From assembly GCA_026400815.1 (NCBI GenBank), contig JAPLOI010000019.1, positions 1 through 64,000 of the forward strand: a stretch of DNA of 64,000 nucleotides, in the 5' to 3' direction. The DNA comes from Alphaproteobacteria bacterium (GTDB lineage Bacteria; Pseudomonadota; Alphaproteobacteria; Acetobacterales; Acetobacteraceae). Both the position numbers and the translations under genes were made by a program. The notes below the pieces were generated by a model. That model was not told the DNA's origin, did no database searches, and worked only from the letters and a program-made list of their open reading frames with translations. Below are positions 7,970-19,106 of this stretch, piece by piece (position 1 is the first letter of the stretch; each line of letters opens with the position of its first letter).

Positions 7970-9403
7970 ATGCCCGACCGCATGCTGCAGTTCGTTGCCA
8001 TTCCCCAGCAGACGCCGGATAAGCGCGCGCCGGAGCTGCGCCTGCGGGATTTCGAGGAAATCTACGCCGAGTATGCGCCGGCGCAGGCCGCGACGCAGGC
8101 GAGCCGGTGCAGCCAGTGCGGCGTGCCGTTCTGCCAGGTGCATTGCCCGCTTTCGAACAACATCCCGGATTGGCTGAAGCTGGCGGCCGAGCAGCGGCTG
8201 GAGGAGGCGTATGAGGTCAGCTCCGCCACCAACAATTTCCCGGAGATTTGTGGCCGTATCTGCCCGCAGGACCGGCTGTGCGAAGGCAATTGCGTGATCG
8301 AGAAGGGCTTCGAGAGCGTGACGATCGGGGCGGTGGAGCGTTTCATCACCGATACCGCGTTCCAGGAGGGCTGGGTGAAGCCGGTGCGGCCGCGGCGGGA
8401 GCGGGCGGAATCGGTGGGCATCGTGGGCGCCGGGCCGGCGGGGCTGGCGGCGGCGGAGCAGCTGCGCAAGCTCGGCTACCAGGTCCAGGTGTATGACCGC
8501 TACGACCGGGTGGGCGGGCTGATGATCTACGGGATTCCCGGCTTCAAGCTGGAGAAGGACGTGGTGCTGCGGCGCTGGAAGCTGCTGGAGGAAGGCGGGG
8601 TGCGGTTTCACCTGGATTGCGCCATCGGCCGGGACATCACGCTGCAGGAATTGCGCGCGCGGCATGGCGCGGTGCTGATCGCCACCGGGGTATACAAGCC
8701 GCGCGATATCGGCGGGCCTGGCGCGGGGCTTGTGGGGATTGTGCCGGCGCTGGACTACCTGACCGCGTCCAACCGGCACGGGCTGGGCGACGACGTGCCG
8801 GAATTCGCGGATGGAACGCTGGATGCGCGCGGCAAGCGCGTGGTGGTGGTGGGCGGCGGCGACACGGCGATGGATTGCGTGCGCAGCGCGGTACGCCAGG
8901 GCGCGGCCAGCGTAACGTGCCTGTATCGGCGTGACCGGGCGAACATGCCGGGCTCGCTGCGCGAGGTGAAGAACGCGGAGGAGGAGGGCGTGCAGTTCCA
9001 GTGGCTGGCCGCCCCCGAGGCGTTCCTGGGCGCTGGCGTTGTGAGTGGTGTTCGCGCGGTGCGGATGCATCTGGGGTTGCCGGATGCGTCTGGCCGGCAG
9101 GCGGTGGAGCCGATGGCGGGCAGCCATTTCACCGTGCCGGCGGAGCTTGTGATCAAGGCGCTGGGCTTCGACCCCGAGGATCTGCCGGGGGCATTCGGGG
9201 AGAAGGCGCTGAAGGTGTCGCGATGGGGGACGTTGACAGTGGATCGGCACAGTTTCGAGACCAGCCTGCCGGGCGTGTTCGCGGCGGGCGACATCGTGCG
9301 CGGCGCCTCCCTTGTGGTGTGGGCGATCCGCGACGGGCGGGATGCGGCGGCGGCAATGCACACGCATCTTCAGCGCGCCGCGCAACCGGTGGCGGCGGAA
9401 TGA
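7970..9403 (+). CDS. gltD: Glutamate synthase (NADPH) small subunit
   Basis: The 477-residue flavoprotein supplies electrons from NADPH to GltB. The N-terminal Cys clusters (CSQCGVPFCQVHCP and CGRICPQDRLCEGNC) bind 4Fe-4S centres. They are followed by FAD-binding (GIVGAGPAGLAAAEQL) and NADPH-binding (VVVVGGGDTAMDC) Rossmann motifs and a C-terminal GDIVRGASLVVWAI motif. Together with GltB it makes glutamate from glutamine and 2-oxoglutarate. It overlaps the next gene by 4 bp. Unusually, it precedes gltB and is separated from it by two DUF2059 genes. Confidence 0.96.
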   Translation: MPDRMLQFVAIPQQTPDKRAPELRLRDFEEIYAEYAPAQAATQASRCSQCGVPFCQVHCPLSNNIPDWLKLAAEQRLEEAYEVSSATNNFPEICGRICPQDRLCEGNCVIEKGFESVTIGAVERFITDTAFQEGWVKPVRPRRERAESVGIVGAGPAGLAAAEQLRKLGYQVQVYDRYDRVGGLMIYGIPGFKLEKDVVLRRWKLLEEGGVRFHLDCAIGRDITLQELRARHGAVLIATGVYKPRDIGGPGAGLVGIVPALDYLTASNRHGLGDDVPEFADGTLDARGKRVVVVGGGDTAMDCVRSAVRQGAASVTCLYRRDRANMPGSLREVKNAEEEGVQFQWLAAPEAFLGAGVVSGVRAVRMHLGLPDASGRQAVEPMAGSHFTVPAELVIKALGFDPEDLPGAFGEKALKVSRWGTLTVDRHSFETSLPGVFAAGDIVRGASLVVWAIRDGRDAAAAMHTHLQRAAQPVAAE

Positions 9404-9915
9404 TGCGCGCGGCGGCATGGCTGGCGAGCCTGGTGGCTGCGGCGTTGGCCGGGGCGGCGCTGGCGCAGGGAACGCGGCCGGGAGCGGCGCCGGGGATCGA
9501 CGAGAACCGGCGCGAGGTGCGGCAGATGATGGAGGTGTTCGACATCATCCGCCATGCCGAGGGGATGCTGGGGACGATGCGTAGCGAGATGATCCGCGCC
9601 ACGATGCGGGCCAGCGAGATGCCGGAGCCGGTGGCGACGGCGGTGGTGGACGAGATCCTGATGCCGAATTTCCGCGCCCGCAGCGGCGAGCTGGTGGCGG
9701 AGATGATGGAACCCTATGTGCTGAACTTCACCATTTCCGACCTGAAGGCGCTGCGGGCGTTCTTCGGCTCCCCGCTGGGGCAGAAATGGCTGCGCACAAT
9801 TCCGGTAGCGCGCACGCAGGGCGAGCAGGCGGGGCTGGCGTGGGGCCAGCGGGTGTTCCAGGATTCGGTGGACCGCCACGCGGATGAGCTGCGTGCCCGC
9901 GGACTGAAATTCTGA
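9400..9915 (+). CDS. DUF2059 domain protein, exported
   Basis: The 171-residue protein has a signal peptide (AAAWLASLVAAALAGAALAQ) and a helical DUF2059 domain with the recurring FFGSPLGQKWL pattern. Its role is unknown; the family is predicted to be periplasmic. The start ATG overlaps the gltD stop (ATGA), so translation is probably coupled. It is paralogous to the next gene: both share LMPxF, LxAFF/LRTFYxxPLGxK and a C-terminal run ending in RGxKF. Confidence 0.8.
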   Translation: MMRAAAWLASLVAAALAGAALAQGTRPGAAPGIDENRREVRQMMEVFDIIRHAEGMLGTMRSEMIRATMRASEMPEPVATAVVDEILMPNFRARSGELVAEMMEPYVLNFTISDLKALRAFFGSPLGQKWLRTIPVARTQGEQAGLAWGQRVFQDSVDRHADELRARGLKF

Positions 9916-9928
9916 AGGGGTCGATCGC

Positions 9929-10474
9929 ATGAAAACCACCACTCGGATTGTTGCCGGTGCGCTGCTTATCGGCATGGCGGCCACGAGCGGCGCCTGGGCG
10001 CAGGGCGCGCCCGCACCCACCCAGCCGGCCGCCCCGGCGCCGGTTGTGACCGAGGCAAGCCGGCGCGAGGCGCGGGCCCTGGGCGAGAAGCTCGGCTGGG
10101 AATCCCAGGTGCGCGGCATCATCAACACGCTGCGCACGGCTATCATCGTCAATGTCGCGCAGGTGAACGGCAAGCAGCCGCAGGAAATGATCGCGGTGGT
10201 GGACGACCTGCTGATGCCGGACTTCGTGGGCGATGCCGGAACGCTGCAGGGCATGATCGTGGAAGCCTGGGCCGGCGCATTCACCGCCGATGAGCTGGGC
10301 CGCCTGCGCACATTCTACAACACCCCGCTGGGCGACAAGCTGCTGCGCACCATTCCGCAGCTGAACAACGTGATCAACCAGTCTGGCCAGACCTGGGCGC
10401 AGAAGGTCTATCAGCAGAGCCAGCAGAAGCACGCCGAGGAATTCGCCAAGCGCGGGTTCAAGTTCGCGCCCTAG
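9929..10474 (+). CDS. DUF2059 domain protein, exported (paralogue)
   Basis: The 181-residue protein has a signal peptide (about residues 1-25, ending GAWAQ) and the same DUF2059 helical domain as its neighbour (LLMPDFVGD, FYNTPLGDKLLRTIP, ending RGFKF). It lies 13 nt after the first paralogue and 122 nt before gltB, so it probably belongs to the same transcript. Function is unknown. A tandem duplication inside a glutamate synthase locus suggests a linked envelope role, but that is inference. Confidence 0.78.
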   Translation: MKTTTRIVAGALLIGMAATSGAWAQGAPAPTQPAAPAPVVTEASRREARALGEKLGWESQVRGIINTLRTAIIVNVAQVNGKQPQEMIAVVDDLLMPDFVGDAGTLQGMIVEAWAGAFTADELGRLRTFYNTPLGDKLLRTIPQLNNVINQSGQTWAQKVYQQSQQKHAEEFAKRGFKFAP

Positions 10475-10529
10475 CGCATTCTCCGCGCCGAAGCAGGTGC
10501 GGATGATGCGCCAGGGCCTTTGTTTGGTT

Positions 10530-10572
10530 GCGTGATTCACGTCTTCGGCGAGCTCGCCTTCGACGATCACGC
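10530..10572. promoter_or_regulatory. Nested dyad in the gltB leader
   Basis: Outer arms GCGTGAT/ATCACGC, middle arms CGTC/GACG and a central 12-base palindrome GGCGAGCTCGCC line up as one nested inverted repeat, 25 nt before the gltB start. It could be an RNA stem in the leader or a protein-binding site. An AAGGAG ribosome-binding site follows at about 10579. Confidence 0.4.
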
Positions 10573-10596
10573 ACTCGTCCCGAAGGAGCCGAGACC

Positions 10597-15150
<4,554 letters not shown>

Positions 15151-15159
15151 CGGGGCTGC

Positions 15160-15196
15160 GCCCTTCCTCCGTTCGCGCGGGGGGAGGGCTGCTTTT
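15160..15196 (+). terminator. Intrinsic terminator after gltB
   Basis: A GC-rich imperfect hairpin (GCCCTTCCTCC against GGGGAGGGC) is followed by a CTTTT run. It starts 10 nt after the gltB stop. Confidence 0.5.
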
Positions 15197-15238
15197 GGCG
15201 GTCTGGCGGCGCGGCGGGGGGCGGGCCATCATGGCAGC

Positions 15239-16453
15239 ATGGCACCCTCGGTCGTGTCCTTTCTTCCCGTTCTGCTGGGCATTGCCAGCGCGCAGGTGGC
15301 GCAGGGCATTCTTGGCCCGCTGATCCCGTTGCTGCTGGTGGAGCAGGGGGTTTCCACCTCCTCCATCGGCATGGTTGCCTCGGCGCATTCGGCGGGGTTC
15401 CTGATCGGCTCCATCTTCTGCCAGCGCATCATCCCGCGCCTGGGGCATGGGCGGGCCTTCGTGGTGTTCGCGGTGCTGGCAGCGGATGCGATATTGCTGA
15501 TGGCGCTGTGGCAATCGCCGCTGGGCTGGGCGGTGCTGCGGGCGGCGCAGGGTGCGGCCTATGCCGGGTTGTGCATCATTGCCGAGAGCTGGCTGAACGC
15601 GCGGGCGGATAATGCCAGCCGTGGGCGGATATTCGCGCTGTACATGATCGCCAGCTGGGGCGGGGGGATGCTGGGGCCGGTGGTGCTGAGCCTGGTGCCG
15701 CCTTCGGTGTTGCTGATCGTGGGCGCGGGCATGGCCTATGCCACCGCGCTGCTGCCGGTGGCGCTGGTGCAGCCGGCCAGCCCGGTGGCCAACATGCATG
15801 CGCGGATGGGGTTGCTGGCGCTGCTGCGGGTTTCGCCGGTGGGGTTGGCCTGCGGGCTTTCGGCGGGGTTGGCGAATTCGTCGTTCCATGCGCTGACGCC
15901 GGTGTATCTGCAGAATCTCGGCCATAGCGCTGCCTCGGTCGGGTTGTTCGCGGTGGGGGCGAATTTGGCGGGGCTGTTGATCCAGATGCCGGCGGGCGTG
16001 CTGTCGGACCGGATCGGGCGGCGGCCGGTGGCGCTGATGTCTTTGCTGAGCGCGGGGGCTGTGGCGGTGGGGTTCCTGGTGGCGGGGGCTGCGCCGCTGC
16101 CGGTGCTGCTGGTGCTCGGGGCCGCGCTTTCGGGGCTGGCGGCGCCGCTGTATGGGCTGGGGGCGGGGCTGACCAATGACCGGTTGGATAGTGGGGATGC
16201 GGTGGCGGCGGCCGGCGCGCTGCTGATCGCCTGGTCGGTGGGGGCGACGATCGGGCCGGCCGTTGCCGGGGTGGCGATGGAGCGGTTCGGGCCGGCCGGG
16301 TTGTTCATGTATCTCGTGGCGATCTTTGCCGGCATGGCGCTTTTCACCGCTTGGCGCATGATGCTGCGCGGCGAACCACCGCGTGAGCGCCGTACCGCCT
16401 TCGTGCCGGCGCCCACGCCACCGGCGCGCCTGCCTGCCAACACTGACGCCTGA
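15239..16453 (+). CDS. MFS transporter
   Basis: The 404-residue protein is almost entirely hydrophobic, with about 12 predicted membrane helices. Two halves join near residue 190-210, and an MFS loop signature appears in the second half (GVLSDRIGRRPVALM). A short Pro-rich cytoplasmic tail ends the protein. It resembles YcaD/UMF1-like carriers of unknown substrate. It lies 9 nt upstream of the CoA-transferase gene, so the two may be co-expressed and may take up an acid for activation as a CoA ester; this is inference. Confidence 0.8.
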   Translation: MAPSVVSFLPVLLGIASAQVAQGILGPLIPLLLVEQGVSTSSIGMVASAHSAGFLIGSIFCQRIIPRLGHGRAFVVFAVLAADAILLMALWQSPLGWAVLRAAQGAAYAGLCIIAESWLNARADNASRGRIFALYMIASWGGGMLGPVVLSLVPPSVLLIVGAGMAYATALLPVALVQPASPVANMHARMGLLALLRVSPVGLACGLSAGLANSSFHALTPVYLQNLGHSAASVGLFAVGANLAGLLIQMPAGVLSDRIGRRPVALMSLLSAGAVAVGFLVAGAAPLPVLLVLGAALSGLAAPLYGLGAGLTNDRLDSGDAVAAAGALLIAWSVGATIGPAVAGVAMERFGPAGLFMYLVAIFAGMALFTAWRMMLRGEPPRERRTAFVPAPTPPARLPANTDA

Positions 16454-16462
16454 GGACCCAAC

Positions 16463-17635
16463 ATGAGCACTCTCCCTCTCGCCCGCTTCAAGGTTTTGGA
16501 CCTGACCCGCGTGCGCGCCGGGCCCACCTGCGTGCGGCAGCTGGCCGACTGGGGGGCGGAGGTGATCAAGATCGAGGCGCCGGAGGGTGATGCCGGGTTG
16601 GGCGGGGCGCGGCATGGGCCGGATTTCTGGAACCTGCACCGCAACAAGCGCAGCCTGACGCTGGACCTGAAGGCGGCGGAGGGGCGGGAGATCTTCTACA
16701 AGCTGGTCGCGGCATCCGATGTGGTGGTGGAGAACTACCGGCCGGATGTGAAGGACCGCCTGAAGATCGACTACGCGACGCTGGCGGAGATCAACCCGCG
16801 CATTGTTTACGCCTCGATCTCCGGCTTCGGGCAGGACGGGCCGTATCGGGATCGGCCGGGGTTTGACCAGATCGCGCAGGGGATGGGCGGGTTGATGTCC
16901 ATCACCGGGTTGCCGGGGCAGGGGCCGGTGCGGGTGGGCATTCCGGTGGCGGACCTGACGGCGGGGATTTTCGCGGCGCAGGGCATCCTGATTGCGCTGC
17001 TCGACCGCGAGGTTTCGGGGAAGGGGCAGTGGGTGCAATCCTCCCTGCTCGGCGCGCAGATTGCCATGCTGGATTTCCAGGCGGCGCGCTGGACGATTGC
17101 CGGCGAGGTGCCGGAGCAGGCGGGGAATGACCATCCGACCAGCATTCCCACTGGGGTGTTCGCCACGGCGGATGGGCATATCAACATCGCGGCGGCGGGC
17201 AATGAGATCTACCGGCGGTTGTGCAAGGCGATCGGGCGCGAGGAGCTGGCCACCCACCCGGACTACAACACCGATGCCGGGCGCTCCAGGAACCGCAAGG
17301 GGCTGAATGCGGAGATCGAGAGCGTGACGCGGGGCAAGAGTTCGGCTGCGTGGATCGAGGAGCTGAACGCGGCGAGCGTGCCGTGCGGGCCGATCTATTC
17401 GATGGACCAGGTGTTTGCCGACCCGCAGGTGCAGCATCTGGGCATGGCGCGGGAGGTGCAGCACCCGACGCGCGGCACGGTGGGGCTGGTGGGGCAGGCG
17501 ATCAGCATGAGCCGTTCGAAGTGGGAGGTGCGCAACACCACGCCGGAGCAGGGCGAGCACACGGATGCGATCCTGGGCGAGCTTGGCTACGACGCGGCGG
17601 GGATTGCGGGGTTGCGCGAGAAGAAGGTCATTTGA
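16463..17635 (+). CDS. CaiB/BaiF family III CoA-transferase
   Basis: The 390-residue protein shows the family III fold, with the N-terminal motif VLDLTRVRAGPTCVRQLADWGAEVIKIE and NKRSLTLDLK. Such enzymes move CoA between carboxylic acids through an aspartyl-CoA intermediate. In this copy the position expected for the catalytic Asp (as in formyl-CoA transferase) falls in SSLLGAQIAML and appears to be Gly. The activity may therefore differ or use another residue. The substrate is unknown. Confidence 0.88.
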   Translation: MSTLPLARFKVLDLTRVRAGPTCVRQLADWGAEVIKIEAPEGDAGLGGARHGPDFWNLHRNKRSLTLDLKAAEGREIFYKLVAASDVVVENYRPDVKDRLKIDYATLAEINPRIVYASISGFGQDGPYRDRPGFDQIAQGMGGLMSITGLPGQGPVRVGIPVADLTAGIFAAQGILIALLDREVSGKGQWVQSSLLGAQIAMLDFQAARWTIAGEVPEQAGNDHPTSIPTGVFATADGHINIAAAGNEIYRRLCKAIGREELATHPDYNTDAGRSRNRKGLNAEIESVTRGKSSAAWIEELNAASVPCGPIYSMDQVFADPQVQHLGMAREVQHPTRGTVGLVGQAISMSRSKWEVRNTTPEQGEHTDAILGELGYDAAGIAGLREKKVI

Positions 17636-17737
17636 TTTTGCTGCCTGCCGCGATGGGGGCATGCTTTGGGCATGAGTCATCGCCGCCGGAAGCGGGGTTT
17701 TCGCGACGGATTCAAGGTGAAAGAGGGCGTGAGTTGC

Positions 17738-18040
17738 CTATGGCGGCGCGCGGGCTGACGGCGGCGGGCAGAGTGCGGGCGCGCGATGGCCGGACAGGGC
17801 CATGCCGCGGTTGGGCGTGCCGCGCATGAGCCAGCCGATCTCTGCCCGCAATTGCAGAAGGCGGCGCAGGGCATACGGGTTCTGGGCGGAGTTTAGGTCG
17901 TCGGCGAAATCCGTGTTGGTGGAGAAGAGCCAATCCTGGCGCAGGGTGCGCAGCGTGTGGCCGGAGGTGTCCGCCCTTGAGAATACGGCGAACAGGGCCA
18001 GCAGCAGGAGCTTGAGGGACGCCGGAATCCGGGCGTGCAT
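17738..18040 (-). CDS. Hypothetical small protein with hydrophobic N-terminus
   Basis: The 100-residue ORF has strongly C/G-biased third codon positions like real genes here, and an N-terminal hydrophobic helix (SLKLLLLALFAVF) that could be a signal or anchor. The middle (LRTLRQDWLFSTNTDFADDL) is charged and looks protein-like. I recognise no family. An in-frame ATG at 18127 would lengthen it by 29 residues. The gene fills most of the 763-nt gap between the CoA-transferase and cas9; the rest of the gap holds the tracrRNA. Confidence 0.5.
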   Translation of the reverse strand: MHARIPASLKLLLLALFAVFSRADTSGHTLRTLRQDWLFSTNTDFADDLNSAQNPYALRRLLQLRAEIGWLMRGTPNRGMALSGHRAPALCPPPSARAPP

Positions 18041-18242
18041 GATCGCCCGCGCCCAGGGGCGCGGTGCGTCGGCTTCGCTCGGTGCGGTGCTCAAGTTTGG
18101 CATCACCGCTAACAATGCACGATGCAATGCCGGTGGACAAGGAAATTTTCAGGTTTATGTGAAATTTTCAGTTAGAAAAAATATCTCAAGTGCCGCTGCG
18201 ATCCGTGAGCAGGCCGGGCGTTCCGGACACCCAAAGCCCCAA

Positions 18243-18355
18243 TAACGAGAAACGGCGGGCCGTAGCCCGCCGCTCATTCGGTGCGCCCGGAGGCACTTGT
18301 TAACGGAAGGCCCCCATTCCCCCATCGGCTATGCGTTTGGAACGTAGGGTTTCCA
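18243..18355 (-). ncRNA. tracrRNA of the type II-C CRISPR system
   Basis: Plus-strand bases 18309-18331 are an exact 23-nt match to the reverse complement of the CRISPR repeat, so the minus strand carries the anti-repeat. Beyond the perfect duplex come a small internal mismatch, a CCG pairing block, a bulge and a further AAC/GTT pairing, as in other crRNA:tracrRNA duplexes. Downstream on the minus strand are an imperfect hairpin (18281-18296) and an 8-bp perfect terminator stem (18253-18260 with 18265-18272). That stem is followed by TTTCTCGTTATT. A TTGACC -35-like box lies at 18385-18390. Transcription is divergent from cas9. The ends are estimates. Confidence 0.87.
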
Positions 18356-18398
18356 AAGTTATCTTGCAACTTCGTAGGCATCTCGGTCAAGCTATATC

Positions 18399-19100
18399 AT
18401 GTCATATCGTCTTGCCCTCGACATCGGCGCCAATTCGATCGGTTGGTGCGTTCTCAGCCTAGGTACGACCGGCTCGCCCGCCGGTATCGTCGACATGGGT
18501 GTACGTGTCTTCCCAGACGGGCGCGACCCCAAGACACTGGCTTCCCTTGCCGCAGAACGGCGTTTAGCGCGTGGAATGCGCCGCCGCCGCGATCGGTATC
18601 TCCAGCGGCGCGAAGCACTTTTGAATGCGCTGCAACGGCACGGTTTGATGCCGGCTGATCCAGCAGGACGGCAGGCGCTGGTAGCGCTTAATCCCTATGC
18701 ATTCCGGCGTGATGCGCTGCATCGGCGGCTCGATCCTCATGAACTCGGTCGTGCAGTCTTTCACCTGAATCAACGGCGGGGCTTTCAAAGTAATAGAAAA
18801 ACAGATCGGTCGAACGAGGCGGAACAGGGCAAGATCAGGACGGCGTCTGACAATCTGAAGCAGGAGCTTGCCCGCTCTGGCCACCCGACGCTGGGCGCGT
18901 GGCTGGCCGATCGGCAAGACAAGGCACAAGATGTCCGTACTCGTCTCGTGGGGAGTGGCGTTAAGGCTACTTATGCCTTTTACCCCACACGGGATCTGAT
19001 CCGTGCTGAGTTCGACGCGATCTGGCATGCACAGGCCGGCTGGAACGCATCCCTGACGCCTGCTGCATATGATGCCATTGCCGGTATCCTGTTTCACTAG
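18399..19100 (+). CDS. Cas9 N-terminal fragment (RuvC-I, bridge helix, start of REC lobe)
   Basis: If TAG is read as stop, this 233-residue product is made. It contains RuvC-I with catalytic Asp8, the Arg-rich bridge helix (RRLARGMRRRRDRYLQRR) and the first part of the REC lobe, ending ILFH. It lacks HNH, RuvC-II, RuvC-III and the PAM-interacting region, so it cannot cleave alone. The ATG has no clear Shine-Dalgarno sequence. Confidence 0.8.
   Translation: MSYRLALDIGANSIGWCVLSLGTTGSPAGIVDMGVRVFPDGRDPKTLASLAAERRLARGMRRRRDRYLQRREALLNALQRHGLMPADPAGRQALVALNPYAFRRDALHRRLDPHELGRAVFHLNQRRGFQSNRKTDRSNEAEQGKIRTASDNLKQELARSGHPTLGAWLADRQDKAQDVRTRLVGSGVKATYAFYPTRDLIRAEFDAIWHAQAGWNASLTPAAYDAIAGILFH
19098..19100 (+). 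other. In-frame amber codon within cas9
   Basis: The context is CTG TTT CAC TAG CGT CCC TTG AAG, read in the cas9 frame as L-F-H-stop-R-P-L-K. TAG is also used as the natural terminator of lptB, the second DUF2059 gene, dctM and the tartrate dehydratase gene here, so general amber recoding is unlikely. Confidence 0.9.
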
Positions 19101-19106
19101 CGTCCC

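Noticed and set aside
17636-18398. Additional cas gene (csn2, cas4) or mobile element beside cas9
   Set aside because: Only one small unrelated ORF and the tracrRNA are present; the locus is type II-C, which lacks csn2 and cas4. No transposase or integrase was seen anywhere in the window.
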